From Oerskovia enterophila (lineage in GTDB: Bacteria; Actinomycetota; Actinomycetes; Actinomycetales; Cellulomonadaceae), in assembly GCF_001692445.1 (NCBI RefSeq), contig NZ_MAQA01000027.1:1-58518 (forward strand): 58,518 nt of DNA, given 5' to 3'. Made by a program: the position numbers and the translations under genes. Each line of letters begins with the position of its first letter. The stretch's first letter is position 1. This document shows, piece by piece, positions 1-8,626 of this stretch. The notes below the pieces were generated by a model. The model was not told the DNA's origin. It made no database searches and saw nothing but the letters and a program-made list of their open reading frames with translations.

Positions 1-68
1 CTCCGTCACCACCCGCAAATCTGAGGACTGCCCGGGCGATCCTCGGGCCACGCAGTGAGTGCCACAGA

Positions 69-551
69 TGCCATGTCACGAGCGACGACGTCGTCGACGG
101 CGAACCCCTGGCGCGCACGCACGCGGCCGACGGCGACAACCGGTCGCCCGAGCTCTCCTGGAACCACTTCCCCGCGGCCACGCGCTCGTTCCTCGTGAGC
201 TGCTTCGACATGGACGCGCCGACCCCGGCGGGCTACTGGCACTGGACCGTCGTCAACGTGCCCGTGTCCACCGTGACCCTCGCGCAGGGCGCCGGGTCAC
301 CCGGGGGCGGCTACCTCCCGCCGGGAGCCGTGCAGACCCGGCACGACGGCGGAGGGCCGGGCTACCTGGGCGCCGCACCCCCGCGCGGCGACAGACCGCA
401 CCGGTACGTGTTCGCGGTGCACGCGCTCGACGTCGAGACGCTCGACGTCACCCCCTCGACGACCGCGACCGCGGTCGCCATGAACGCCGTGTTCCACACG
501 ATCGGGCGCGCGACCATCACGCCGACCTACCAGGTCCTGGTCGACGCATGA
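69..551 (+). CDS. YbhB/YbcL-family PEBP (Raf kinase inhibitor-like) protein, 5' end unresolved
   Basis: The protein matches the phosphatidylethanolamine-binding-protein fold as seen in bacterial YbhB/YbcL: VTSDDVVDGEPL near the N-terminus, SPELSW, FDMDAPTPAGYWHW (the ligand-site DPDAP-x-HW block) and a closing GDRPHRYVFAVHALD segment. Cellular role in bacteria is poorly defined. The reading frame is open back to the window edge, but no ATG, GTG or TTG lies in frame upstream of GTG 195, which falls inside the conserved domain. In another frame, positions 59-73 read V-P-Q-M-P, like the usual family N-terminus, so a small indel near position 72 is possible. The start given is the first codon that looks family-like. 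The stop overlaps the next gene by ATGA. A gene starting before the window is the alternative. Confidence 0.6.
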   Translation, partial: CHVTSDDVVDGEPLARTHAADGDNRSPELSWNHFPAATRSFLVSCFDMDAPTPAGYWHWTVVNVPVSTVTLAQGAGSPGGGYLPPGAVQTRHDGGGPGYLGAAPPRGDRPHRYVFAVHALDVETLDVTPSTTATAVAMNAVFHTIGRATITPTYQVLVDA

Positions 552-1141
552 GCCGCCCCACGAGCGGCCCGCTCGCCCTCCCGACGCTCGGCGACCTCGA
601 CTGGGTCCCGGCGACGAGCCGGCCCGAGCTCCTCGCCCCCTCGGTCGCCGCGGCGCTCGCCCGGTGGGCCGAGCAGGACCCGCGTGTCGCCGAGCAGGTC
701 GCGGTCGTCGAGATCGACCCGGACCTCGCCGACACCGCGACGCTCAACGCCGCCCACGACCTTCCCCCGGCGGCCTCCGCGAACTGCGTCCTGGTCGCCG
801 GGCGACGCGGGGGCGACGAGAGGATCGCCGCGGCCGTCGTGCGAGCCACGACCCGGGCCGACGTGAACACGCGCGTGCGGTCGCTGCTCGACGTGCGCAA
901 GGCGTCGTTCCTGCCCATGGACCGCGCGGTCGCCGAGTCCGGCATGGAGCACGGCGGGATCACCCCGATCGGGCTCCCCGACGGGTGGCGCGTGCTGCTC
1001 GACGCGGCCGTCGCCACGGACGGCGAACCCGCGCTGATCGGCAGCGGGCTGCGCCGCTCCAAGCTGCTGCTGCCGGGCGCGCTGCTCGCACTGCTGCCCG
1101 GGATCGAGCTGGTCGAGGGGCTGGGCGTGCCGGTGGGGTGA
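548..1141 (+). CDS. YbaK/EbsC-type aminoacyl-tRNA deacylase-like protein
   Basis: A 197-residue protein with the YbaK/aminoacyl-tRNA-synthetase-associated fold: an N-terminal extension, then SANCVLVAGRRGG, VNTRVRSLLDVRKASFLPMD with the conserved Lys region, and the GGITPIGLP loop followed by VLLDAAV and a GSGLRRSKLLL end. This family hydrolyses mis-charged tRNA (Cys-tRNA(Pro) or Ala-tRNA(Pro)) in the cytosol; the exact substrate here cannot be read from sequence. The ATG overlaps the stop of the upstream PEBP gene (ATGA), which suggests translational coupling and supports the start. It ends 68 bp before the convergent siderophore-interacting protein gene. Confidence 0.85.
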   Translation: MSRPTSGPLALPTLGDLDWVPATSRPELLAPSVAAALARWAEQDPRVAEQVAVVEIDPDLADTATLNAAHDLPPAASANCVLVAGRRGGDERIAAAVVRATTRADVNTRVRSLLDVRKASFLPMDRAVAESGMEHGGITPIGLPDGWRVLLDAAVATDGEPALIGSGLRRSKLLLPGALLALLPGIELVEGLGVPVG

Positions 1142-1209
1142 GCGAGGACGCGGGTTCCCGCGGCGAGGGGGTGCGGGCGCTCGGCCCGGCGGCGCGGCGC
1201 CCTCGAGCC

Positions 1210-2208
1210 TCAGCCCTCGGCGCGGCCCTCTCGCCAGTACCCCATGAACGCGACCGACCGGCGGTCCACGCCGCGCTCGGACACGAGGTAGCGCCGCAGC
1301 GTCTTGATGACCGACGCCTCGCCCGCGAGCCACGCGTAGAGCTCGGCGCACGCGACGAGGGGCGCGCCGTCGTCGTCCACGGGGACCTCCCAGAGGATGC
1401 CGGTGTCGATGTCGACGTCCTCGAGCTCGGCCACGCCGCCGGCCCCGTCGGCGCGCCGCTCGAGCCCCCGCGCGGCGCACGTGAGCGAGTGGGTCGCCCC
1501 GCACACGTTGCGCTCGAGCAGACGGTCTGCCGCCTCACGGACCGCGGGGACGAGCAGGTCGCCGTGGGCGCGCCCCTCGCGGGCGAGCCAGGTGACGTTC
1601 ACGCCGGCAGGCGCCGTGACGGGCAGGACGTCGCCCGCGTGCGGGACCTCGAGGAAGACCTCGCCGACCTCGTCCGCAGGCAGGGCCCCCAGGATCGAGG
1701 CGATCGCGGGGACAGCGGTCTCGTCGCCCGCGAGGAGCAGCGCGTGGCTGCGGACGGGGCGCGAGAACTCGACCCCGCCGTGCGCGCCCGTCCACAGCCC
1801 GTTGGGGCCCAGCAGGACGACCTCGGTGCCGGGGCGCGCCGCGAGCGCCCACCGGGACGCGGGTCCGGCGACGCCGTGCAGGACCAGGTCGACGTCCACC
1901 TCGGCGAGCTCGGGGCGCACCGCGCGCACGGTGTAGGTGCGCAGCGGGTTGCGACGCTCCTCGGGCTGGGCACGCCAGGCGGCATACCACTCGCCCGTGC
2001 GGTCGAGGTGCTCGTAGCCGCCGTCGGCCGCGGGCAGGACGAGCTTGATGCGCTGGTCCAGGCCGTTGTCGGCGAACTCGTGCAGGTCGTGGCCCGTGAA
2101 GGTCACGCGCAGGAAGCTGGGAGCCAGACGCTCGACCCGTCGCACCTGCACGTCGAACATGCGGAACGGGGAGATCTCCTGCTCGGTCACGACACTGGTC
2201 TGGCTCAC
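1210..2208 (-). CDS. siderophore-interacting FAD/NAD(P)H ferric-siderophore reductase
   Basis: A 332-residue SIP-family flavoprotein that reduces ferric siderophores in the cytosol to release iron. Visible marks are the flavin-binding RTYTVR motif (about residue 97), [25 protein letters not shown]-like NAD(P)H-binding strand, and the family C-terminus with [15 protein letters not shown] followed by [14 protein letters not shown] 2208 is chosen because a -10 TAGGCT ends exactly 7 nt upstream and the same arrangement with the same first four codons (V-S-Q-T) occurs at the transporter ATPase gene; this implies a leaderless mRNA. An ATG at 2160 preceded by AGGAG is the alternative start. It lies at the end of the siderophore operon but has its own iron-box promoter. 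Confidence 0.92.
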   Translation of the reverse strand: MSQTSVVTEQEISPFRMFDVQVRRVERLAPSFLRVTFTGHDLHEFADNGLDQRIKLVLPAADGGYEHLDRTGEWYAAWRAQPEERRNPLRTYTVRAVRPELAEVDVDLVLHGVAGPASRWALAARPGTEVVLLGPNGLWTGAHGGVEFSRPVRSHALLLAGDETAVPAIASILGALPADEVGEVFLEVPHAGDVLPVTAPAGVNVTWLAREGRAHGDLLVPAVREAADRLLERNVCGATHSLTCAARGLERRADGAGGVAELEDVDIDTGILWEVPVDDDGAPLVACAELYAWLAGEASVIKTLRRYLVSERGVDRRSVAFMGYWREGRAEG

Positions 2209-2277
2209 GTAGGCGAGCCTAACCAAACATCGGGCCCGGGTGAACCCCCGGACCCGCACCTGTGGCCGGGATCACTC
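2197..2277 (-). repeat. 81-bp promoter repeat, copy 1
   Basis: This copy and 6380-6461 are about 85% identical over 81/82 bp, with one 1-bp indel. The repeat covers the first four codons of the downstream gene (V-S-Q-T), the iron box, the -10 and -35 boxes and about 30 bp further upstream. It ends exactly at the stop codon of the permease gene (2278). Confidence 0.9.
2209..2244 (-). promoter_or_regulatory. iron-box (DtxR/IdeR type) leaderless promoter of the SIP gene
   Basis: Read on the minus strand: -35 TTCACC (2239-2244), 17-bp spacer, -10 TAGGCT (2216-2221), then 7 nt to GTG 2208. TTTGGTTAGGCTCGCCTAC (2209-2227) matches 15 of 19 positions of the DtxR/IdeR consensus TTAGGTTAGGCTAACCTAA and covers the -10 box, so iron-loaded repressor would block the promoter. 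That regulator is known from the family and not seen here. Confidence 0.85.
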
Positions 2278-4434
2278 TCACGCCTCACGGCCTCGGCTGC
2301 GCCACAGGAGCCACACGAAGTACGGCGCACCGATGAGCGCGGTCGTCAGGCCCGCGGGGATCTGGGCCGGCGCGATGACCGTGCGTCCCACGGTGTCGGC
2401 GACGCTCACGAGGACGGCCCCGAGCAGCATCGAGACCGGGATGACGCGACCGTTGCGGGAACCGACGAGGGCACGCGCGGCATGCGGGGCGACGAGCCCC
2501 ACGAAGCCCACGACGCCGACCGCGCAGACCGCCGCCGCGGTCAGGACTGCGCTCGCGCCCAGGAGCAGCAGGCGCGTGCGGTCGAGCCGCAGGCCCAGGA
2601 CCCGCGGGGTGTCCTCGTCGAGCGCCAGGACGTCCATCTCGCGCCGGTGGAGGACCGCGACGGGCACGACCACGAGCAGCGCGAGCACGACGGGGACCAC
2701 GTGCTCGAGCGTGCGCCCGTACGTGGACCCGGACAGCCAGGTGAGCGCGAGGTTGAGGTTCCACGGCGCCACCACGACGATCACGAGCGTCGTCAGGGCC
2801 GTGGCCCCCGCGCTCATGCCGATGCCGATGAGCACGAGGCGGTCCGAGCTCAGCCCGCCCCGGTAGGCCAGGCGGTAGACGATCGCGAACGTCCCGAGCG
2901 CGCCGACCACGGCCGCCGCGGACATGCCCATGATGCCGACGCCGGGCACGAGCAGGACGACCGCGACGGCCCCCAGGCCGGCACCCGCGGTCACGCCGAG
3001 CAGCCCCGGTTCGGCCAGCGGGTTGCGGCACACGGCCTGCACCACGGTTCCCGCCAGCCCCAGGGCGGCACCCGCGAGGATCGCCGCGAGCGCACGCGGG
3101 AAGCGCTGGTCGAGCACGAAGGAGACCTGCTTGCCCGCCCGGTCGGCGGCCCAGTTGAGGACGTCGCCCGTGAGCAGGAGCCGGTCGCCCAGCAGGAGCG
3201 CGGCGATCGTGGCCGCGACCAGGAGCGCGACCAGGACGGCCGTCACGACCAGGGTCCGACGCGCGGTGCGCGGCCGGACGTGCGCGGCCCGGGTCCCCGC
3301 GGCGGGGCCCGAGTCCTTGAGGCGGCGCGCGAGCCACACGAGCGTCGCGGCGCCGAACACGGTCGTGATGACGCCCGTCGGGACCGCGACTCCGTAGGTG
3401 CCGGGAAGCACCAGCCGCAGCAGGACGTCGGCACCCAGGATGACGATCACGCCCGCGATCCCCGAGAGGGGGATGAGCACGCGGTGCCGGTTGAGCCCCG
3501 GCACCTTGCGCGCCACGAGGCGCACGATCACCGGGGCGCACAGGCCCACGAACCCGACCGGGCCCGCGACCGTGACCGCCGTCGCGGACAGCAGGACCGC
3601 GAGCAGGATCGTCACGACGCGCGTGGCGCGCACGTCGATCCCGAGGACGGTCGCGGTGTCGTCCCCCAGCGCCAGGAGGTCCAGGCGGTGGGCCACGAGG
3701 ATCAGGCCGCCGAGGCCCACGACCACGAGCGGGGCAGCGAGCGCGACCTGCGACGTGCCGGACTGGACGATCGAACCGCTCCCCCACGCGAAGAGGCCCA
3801 TGGTCTCCTGCTGGAACAGCACGAGCAGCACGGTCGTCAGGGAGTGCAGGGCCAGGGTGATCGCGGAGCCCGCGAGGATCAGCCGGGTCGGCCCGGCGGC
3901 ACCACCGCGGGCCAGGACGAGCACGAGGCCCGAGGCCGCGAGGCCACCGACCAGCGCGAGGGTCCCCGAGAGGTAGAACGGGAGCGTCACGCCGATCACG
4001 GCCGCGCCCACGACCGCGACGTAGGCGCCCGCGTTGACCGCGAGCGTGTCGGGCGAGGCGAGCGGGTTGCGCGCCACGGACTGCAGCGCGGCTCCGGCCG
4101 CACCGAGCGAGACGCCCACGAGCAGGCCCGCGAGCAGGCGGGGCAGTCGCGAGGCGACCAGGACGGCCGCGACGGTCCGGTCCGTGTCGCCGGCCTCGCC
4201 GCCCACGACGAGCCTCAGCAGGTCGCCGAGCCCGACGTCGGCCGTCCCCTGCGTGAGGTGGATCGCGGCCAGCACCAGGACGACGAGGATCGCGACGACG
4301 AACGCCGAGGCGACCGTCAGGCGGAACCGGACGCGCGAGCGCCCCGGGGGAACCGGCGGGGCCAGGAGTCCCGAGGCGTCGTCCGGGACCTCGTTCCGGG
4401 CCGTCGAGAGCTCCCCCGGGGCGCTCGTGCTCAC
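2278..4434 (-). CDS. fused FecCD-type siderophore ABC permease (two permease halves in one chain)
   Basis: At 718 residues this is twice the usual FecCD/BtuC permease length, and two complete halves are visible. Residues about 40-375 contain SRLPRLLAGLLVG, LQSVARNPLASPD and GPVGFVGLCAPVIVR. Residues about 395-715 contain QRFPRALAAILAG, VQAVCRNPLAEPG and GVVGFVGLVAPHAAR. Each half has the LQ..xRNPLAxPxxLG and GFVGLxxPHxxR signatures and roughly ten membrane segments. FhuB of E. coli is a comparable fusion. It would form the whole membrane channel with two copies of the neighbouring ATPase and receive ferric siderophore from the lipoprotein. Its GTG start overlaps the binding-protein stop (GTGA), indicating coupled translation. 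Confidence 0.95.
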   Translation of the reverse strand: MSTSAPGELSTARNEVPDDASGLLAPPVPPGRSRVRFRLTVASAFVVAILVVLVLAAIHLTQGTADVGLGDLLRLVVGGEAGDTDRTVAAVLVASRLPRLLAGLLVGVSLGAAGAALQSVARNPLASPDTLAVNAGAYVAVVGAAVIGVTLPFYLSGTLALVGGLAASGLVLVLARGGAAGPTRLILAGSAITLALHSLTTVLLVLFQQETMGLFAWGSGSIVQSGTSQVALAAPLVVVGLGGLILVAHRLDLLALGDDTATVLGIDVRATRVVTILLAVLLSATAVTVAGPVGFVGLCAPVIVRLVARKVPGLNRHRVLIPLSGIAGVIVILGADVLLRLVLPGTYGVAVPTGVITTVFGAATLVWLARRLKDSGPAAGTRAAHVRPRTARRTLVVTAVLVALLVAATIAALLLGDRLLLTGDVLNWAADRAGKQVSFVLDQRFPRALAAILAGAALGLAGTVVQAVCRNPLAEPGLLGVTAGAGLGAVAVVLLVPGVGIMGMSAAAVVGALGTFAIVYRLAYRGGLSSDRLVLIGIGMSAGATALTTLVIVVVAPWNLNLALTWLSGSTYGRTLEHVVPVVLALLVVVPVAVLHRREMDVLALDEDTPRVLGLRLDRTRLLLLGASAVLTAAAVCAVGVVGFVGLVAPHAARALVGSRNGRVIPVSMLLGAVLVSVADTVGRTVIAPAQIPAGLTTALIGAPYFVWLLWRSRGREA

Positions 4435-5420
4435 TGGGTCAGTGCCGCGACGAGCGCGTCGACGTAGGCGCCCGCCGAGGCCGGGCCGCCGAACATCCAG
4501 ATGCCGTCGGGGATGCGGTGCACGTCACCGGCCGCGACGAAGGGGAGCTGCTGCCAGATCGCGTTGTCCTTGAGGCCGTCCGCGAACGGGTCTGCCTCGG
4601 AGTCGCTCGCGGCGTAGACGAACTGGACGTCGCTCAGCGCGGTCAGGCCCTCGACGTCGGTCTGCGCGAGGCCGTAGTCGGGGTCGCCCTCGCCGGTCCA
4701 CGCGTTCGCGAGGCCCAGCTCGGCGCCGATCGCGCCGAGGAACGAGCCGGGCGTGTACATGCGCACCGAGACGGTGCCGTTGTTGACCCAGCCGTCGGCC
4801 ATGACGTACGAGGCGCCCGCGACGCCGGCCTCGTCGAGAGCCTTCTTGCCCTCGGCGACCTTGGTGTCGAAGCCCGCGAGCAGCTCGGCGCCCTCGTCCT
4901 CGGTGCCCGTCGCGGTCGCGAGCGTCTCGACGGTCTGGCGCATGTACCCGATCGGGTCGGTGCCGTCCGAGCCGCGCAGCGTCACGACGGGCGCGATGTC
5001 CGCGAGCTGGTCGATCACGTTGTCGGGCGTGTCGGTGGTGACGGCGATGAGCTGGGGCTCGAGCGCCGAGATCGCGTCGAGGCTCGGCTCGCCGCGCATC
5101 CCGACGTCCGGGGTCGACGCGTCGAGGGGCACCGAGGTGTCCCAGGTGTTGTAGCCCTCGACGTCGGCCTGACCCACCACGTCCACGCCGAGCGCGAGCA
5201 GGTTCTCGGTGAGGCCCCACTCGAGCGAGACGACCTCGGTCGCCGGGGCGTCGAGCGTCTGCTCGCCGCGCTCGTCGGTGAACGTGACAGGGCCCGCGTC
5301 GGAGGCTGCGGTCGCGTCGGCCGAGCCGGCGTCGGCCTCTTCCGTGGTGCCGCACGCGGTGAGGGTGAGCGCTGTCACGAGCAGGACGGCGGGCAGGCCG
5401 GTCCGGAGGGTCGTTCGCAT
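4431..5420 (-). CDS. iron-siderophore ABC transporter substrate-binding lipoprotein
   Basis: A 329-residue periplasmic-binding-protein-like lipoprotein (FepB/FhuD class). The ATG at 5420 gives a good lipoprotein signal: MRTTLRTGLPAVLLV hydrophobic core and lipobox LTAC with the modified Cys at about residue 26, then an acidic/Ala-Ser linker. The mature part has the two-lobe pattern, for example RGEQTLDAPATEVVSLEW, ENLLALGVDVVG, EPSLDAISALEPQLIAV and MFGGPASAGAYVDAL. It should be anchored outside the membrane and deliver ferric siderophore to the fused permease. It follows the ATPase gene by 104 bp and overlaps the permease start by 4 bp. Confidence 0.93.
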   Translation of the reverse strand: MRTTLRTGLPAVLLVTALTLTACGTTEEADAGSADATAASDAGPVTFTDERGEQTLDAPATEVVSLEWGLTENLLALGVDVVGQADVEGYNTWDTSVPLDASTPDVGMRGEPSLDAISALEPQLIAVTTDTPDNVIDQLADIAPVVTLRGSDGTDPIGYMRQTVETLATATGTEDEGAELLAGFDTKVAEGKKALDEAGVAGASYVMADGWVNNGTVSVRMYTPGSFLGAIGAELGLANAWTGEGDPDYGLAQTDVEGLTALSDVQFVYAASDSEADPFADGLKDNAIWQQLPFVAAGDVHRIPDGIWMFGGPASAGAYVDALVAALTQ

Positions 5421-5524
5421 GGGGGTCCTGTGTCCTTGAGGTGCGGCCCGCGCCGTGGCGGCGTCGGGCTCGGTGGGCCACCGCGCGGGGGTGCGCGGCG
5501 GCACGGGGTTCGTCGGCTCGGTCG

Positions 5525-6391
5525 TCAGGGGACGGCGACGAGCCTGCGGGTCGTGTGCCGCCCGACGGGCGCGGTCTGCACCGTGCCCGTCAGCGGGTCG
5601 TGCGTGACCTCGATGCGGATGCCGTAGGTCTCGCTCAGGGCGTCGGCCGTCAGGACGTCCGCGGCCTCGCCCGCGGCGCGGACGACGCCGCGCTGGAGCA
5701 GGACCACGTGGTCGGCGACCGCGGCCGCCTGGTTGAGGTCGTGCAGCACGACGCCCACGGCCACGCCGTGGTCGTCCGCGAGGTCGCGCATCAGGTCGAG
5801 GATCTCGACCTGGTAGCGCAGGTCCAGGTAGGTCGTGGGCTCGTCGAGGAGCAGCACGCCCGTGTCCTGCGCGAGGCACGTCGCGAGCCACACGCGCTGG
5901 AGCTCGCCGCCCGAGAGCTCGTCGACGCCGCGTCCCGCCATGGCCGCGACGCCCGTGACGTCCATGGCCCAGGCGATCGCGCGGGCGCCGTCGGGGTCCG
6001 TGGAGCGGAAGCGTGCCCGGTGCGGGTGGCGCCCGTACCCGACGACGTCGCGCACGCTCACGCCGTTGGGCGTGGGCCTGCTCTGCGAGAGCAGCGTCAC
6101 GCGGCGCGCGAAGTCCTTGGGGTGCAGCGCGAGCGCGTCGGGGACGTCGGGCAGGCTCACGGTGCCTGCGAGCGGCTTGTGGAGCCGGGCGAGCGAGCGC
6201 AGGAGCGTCGACTTGCCGCTCCCGTTGGGCCCGATCAGCGCGGTGACCTGTCCGGGGAGCAGTCGCAGCGAGGCGTCGTGCACGACGGCGTTCCCGTCGT
6301 ACCCGAGGCTCAGCCCGGCTCCGGCGAGGGCCGGTCGGGCGGGGTCCTGGGCTGCCGTGGCGTCGTCGGCTCCCGGTAAGGTCTGGCTCAC
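5525..6391 (-). CDS. siderophore ABC transporter ATP-binding protein (FecE/FepC type)
   Basis: A 288-residue ATPase with Walker A GPNGSGKST (about residue 56), Q-loop LLSQSR, signature LSGGELQRVW, Walker B VLLLDEPTTYLD and switch His in VVLHDLNQA. The C-terminus GIRIEVTHDPLTGTVQ is typical of FecE/FepC proteins. It is the first gene of the operon that continues with the binding lipoprotein, the fused permease and the SIP reductase. GTG 6391 is supported by the -10 TAGGCT located 7 nt upstream within the iron box and by the duplicated copy of the same arrangement at 2208. An in-frame start further upstream would lie within the operator. Confidence 0.93.
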   Translation of the reverse strand: MSQTLPGADDATAAQDPARPALAGAGLSLGYDGNAVVHDASLRLLPGQVTALIGPNGSGKSTLLRSLARLHKPLAGTVSLPDVPDALALHPKDFARRVTLLSQSRPTPNGVSVRDVVGYGRHPHRARFRSTDPDGARAIAWAMDVTGVAAMAGRGVDELSGGELQRVWLATCLAQDTGVLLLDEPTTYLDLRYQVEILDLMRDLADDHGVAVGVVLHDLNQAAAVADHVVLLQRGVVRAAGEAADVLTADALSETYGIRIEVTHDPLTGTVQTAPVGRHTTRRLVAVP

Positions 6392-6461
6392 AGAGGTGAG
6401 CCTAACCAAACATCTGGACCGGGTGAAACCCTCGGACCCGAAGATGTGGTCGGGATCACTC
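6380..6461 (-). repeat. 82-bp promoter repeat, copy 2
   Basis: Partner of 2197-2277. Conservation extends past the -35 box to GAGTGATCCC (minus strand), farther than an operator alone would need. This suggests a segmental duplication of the whole promoter. Most differences fall between the recognisable promoter elements. Confidence 0.9.
6392..6427 (-). promoter_or_regulatory. iron-box leaderless promoter of the siderophore transport operon
   Basis: On the minus strand: -35 TTCACC (6422-6427), 17-bp spacer, -10 TAGGCT (6399-6404), 7 nt to GTG 6391. TTTGGTTAGGCTCACCTCT (6392-6410) fits the DtxR/IdeR box at 15 of 19 positions. Spacing is identical to the copy at 2209-2244. Confidence 0.87.
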
Positions 6462-6478
6462 GAGAAGGGCGGTCGCGC

Positions 6479-7348
6479 TCAGCGCACGATCGTCACGGGA
6501 CAGTGCGCGTCACGCACCAGCGCGTGGCTCACCGATCCCAGGACGAGAGCCGCGAACCCTCCCCTGCCGCGCGAGCCCACGACGAGCCGCTCGGCCCCCT
6601 CCGAGGCCCTGACCAGCGCGGGGGCCGGGTAGGCCTCGACCGTCTGCCCCTCGACCTCGATGCCCTCGAACGCCTCGCGCACCTGCGCGAGCGCCGCGGC
6701 GAGCTGCCGCTCGGCGCCCTGCTCGGCACGCTCGCGCGGGAACTCCGCAGCGACGTAGCTCTCGAGATGAGCCGAGGCCCGCGTCCACCACGCGACCACC
6801 ACTCGCAGGGACGCCTGCCGCGCGACGGCCACCTCGGCCGCGTGGAGCAGCGCGTCGGTCGAGGCCGCCGACCCGTCGACCCCCACCACGACGGGCAGGT
6901 TCACGTCGCGCAACGCCTCGACGTCGCCGTGCACCACGACGACCGGGCAGTGCGCGTGGGCGGCGACCGCGAGCGCCACCGAGCCGCCGAGCTCACCGCG
7001 CACCCGCCCGTGGTCCCCGGAGCCGACGACCACGACCGAGGCGTCGAGCGACGCCGCGACCAGGGTCGCCGCGGGGGTCGTGTACTCGACGGTCGCCTCG
7101 ACCTCGAGGTCCGGCTCGACCTCGAGCGCCGTGCCACGGCCGCGGTCCGCGAGCGCCCGGGCTCCGGCCTGCGCGTCGTCCCCCCCGCCCGGCAGCGAGG
7201 GTTCCAGGTGGGAGTCGTGCGCGTCGCGGGCGAAGACGACCTCGAGGTGGGCGCTGCGCCGTCGGGCTTCGCGCGCAGCCCAGCGCACCGCAGAGGTCGC
7301 CGAGGGCGACCCGTCATACCCGACAACGACCGGTCCGACGCTGGACAT
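6479..7348 (-). CDS. tandem universal stress protein (two UspA domains)
   Basis: A 289-residue cytosolic protein with two UspA domains. Domain 1 (about 1-145) starts VVVGYDGSPSATSAVRWA and contains VVVVGSGDHGRVRG. Domain 2 (about 150-289) starts VVVGVDGSAASTDALLHA and ends VVGSRGRGGFAALVLGSVS with the full ATP-binding spacing G-x2-G-x9-G-S; in domain 1 the spacing is shorter, so nucleotide binding there is less certain. Tandem Usp proteins of this kind are common in actinobacteria and are linked to hypoxia or stationary phase. It is a single gene between the iron operon and a permease. Confidence 0.93.
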   Translation of the reverse strand: MSSVGPVVVGYDGSPSATSAVRWAAREARRRSAHLEVVFARDAHDSHLEPSLPGGGDDAQAGARALADRGRGTALEVEPDLEVEATVEYTTPAATLVAASLDASVVVVGSGDHGRVRGELGGSVALAVAAHAHCPVVVVHGDVEALRDVNLPVVVGVDGSAASTDALLHAAEVAVARQASLRVVVAWWTRASAHLESYVAAEFPRERAEQGAERQLAAALAQVREAFEGIEVEGQTVEAYPAPALVRASEGAERLVVGSRGRGGFAALVLGSVSHALVRDAHCPVTIVR

Positions 7349-7420
7349 ACGTCCATCGTCACCCCGTGGGCGTCCTGGCGCGAGGGCTGGGGCGTCGACA
7401 CCGGACGCGTGGCGGCCGGG

Positions 7421-8626
7421 TCACGTGCTGGGCATCCGCCCCGCGACGGCCCGGACGACGGCTCGTCCGGCCAGCCCCACGAGGAGCACCGCCCCACCCG
7501 CGAGCACCGACGCCGGCGGGAGCGAGGCGGCGAGCACCACGCACCCGACGAGTCCCAGGACCTGGAGGACGCGGGGCCGGCGACGGTCGTCGGGCCCCTG
7601 CGTGAGGGCCGCGAGGTTGGCGACCGCGTAGTACGTCAGCACCGCGAAGGACGAGAACCCGACGGCCGTGCGGAGGTCGGCGACCAGGACGAGGACGACG
7701 AGGACGACCCCCAGCACGGCCTCGGCGCGCGCGGGCACCCGGTGGACCGGGTGCACCACCGCGAGCGGGCGCGGCAGGTCGCCCTCCCGCGCCATCGCGA
7801 GCGTCGTCCGCCCCACCCCGGCGACGAGCCCCAGCAGCGCTCCCCCGCAGGCCGCGGCGGCGCCGACCCGCACGATCAGGTCCCCGCCGGGCCACCCGGC
7901 CGCGCCGACGACGTCGGCGAGCGGCGCCGTCGAGCCGGCGAGGCCGTCCACGCCGAGCGCCCGCAGCGCGCCGACCCCGACCACCGCGTACACGACCACC
8001 ACGATCCCGAGCGCGAGCTGGATCGCACGCGGGATCGTGACCCGCGGGTTCCGCACCTCCTCACCGAGCGTCGCGATCCGTGCGTACCCGGCGAACGCGA
8101 AGAACAGCAGTCCCGCGCTCTGGAGCACCCCGTACGCCCCCAGGGGTGCTCCCGCCCCCGGCGCGGCCCCTGCGACGGGGGCCTGCCACGCGACGACGAC
8201 CACGAGCACCAGCACGAGCGCCGTCACGGCGACCAGGAGGCGCGTCACCTGGGCCGTGCGGGTCACGCCCCGGGCGTTGACGGCGACCAGCGCCACGACG
8301 ACGAGCGCGGCCACGGGTCGCTGCGCGCCGGGGGCGGCATAGGCCGCGAAGGTCAAGGCCATGGCCGCGCACGAGGCCGTCTTCCCGACGACGAACGACC
8401 ACCCCGCGGCGAACCCCCACCACGGCCCCAGGCGTTCACGCCCGTACGCGTAGGCCCCGCCCGACGTCGGGTAGCGAGCCGCGAGCTGCGCCGTGGACGT
8501 CGCGTTCGCGTAGGCGACCAGGGCCGCGAGCGCGAGCCCCGCGAGGAGCCACCACCCGGCCGCGGCGGCCGCCGGGGCGAAGACCGCGAACACTCCGGCG
8601 CCGAGCATCGAGCCGACGCCGATCAC
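7421..8626 (-). CDS. APC-superfamily amino-acid permease
   Basis: An amino-acid/polyamine/organocation transporter with about twelve membrane segments. Seen: VIGVGSMLGAGVFAVFAP (helix 1 unwound substrate site), YPTSGGAYAYGRERLG (conserved loop), FFAFAGYARIATLGEEVRNP (helix 6 region) and RTTLAMAREGDLP. The substrate cannot be named. The family-like sequence ARRLGLADS continues about 10-25 codons upstream of GTG 8626, yet no ATG, GTG or TTG lies in frame there; only two CTG codons do. The true start may therefore be a CTG, or the 5' end may carry an indel. GTG 8626 is the first conventional start. The gene is divergent from the T-box/aspS unit. Confidence 0.82.
   Translation of the reverse strand: MIGVGSMLGAGVFAVFAPAAAAAGWWLLAGLALAALVAYANATSTAQLAARYPTSGGAYAYGRERLGPWWGFAAGWSFVVGKTASCAAMALTFAAYAAPGAQRPVAALVVVALVAVNARGVTRTAQVTRLLVAVTALVLVLVVVVAWQAPVAGAAPGAGAPLGAYGVLQSAGLLFFAFAGYARIATLGEEVRNPRVTIPRAIQLALGIVVVVYAVVGVGALRALGVDGLAGSTAPLADVVGAAGWPGGDLIVRVGAAAACGGALLGLVAGVGRTTLAMAREGDLPRPLAVVHPVHRVPARAEAVLGVVLVVLVLVADLRTAVGFSSFAVLTYYAVANLAALTQGPDDRRRPRVLQVLGLVGCVVLAASLPPASVLAGGAVLLVGLAGRAVVRAVAGRMPST

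Noticed and set aside
664-4467. Very long plus-strand open frame across the YbaK and siderophore genes
   Set aside because: Arg/Asp/Gly/His-rich low-complexity translation antisense to clear FecCD, SIP and binding-protein genes; typical high-GC shadow frame.
1210-6409. Siderophore biosynthetic gene cluster
   Set aside because: Only uptake and reductive release genes are present; no NRPS, IucA/IucC-type or monooxygenase gene in the window.
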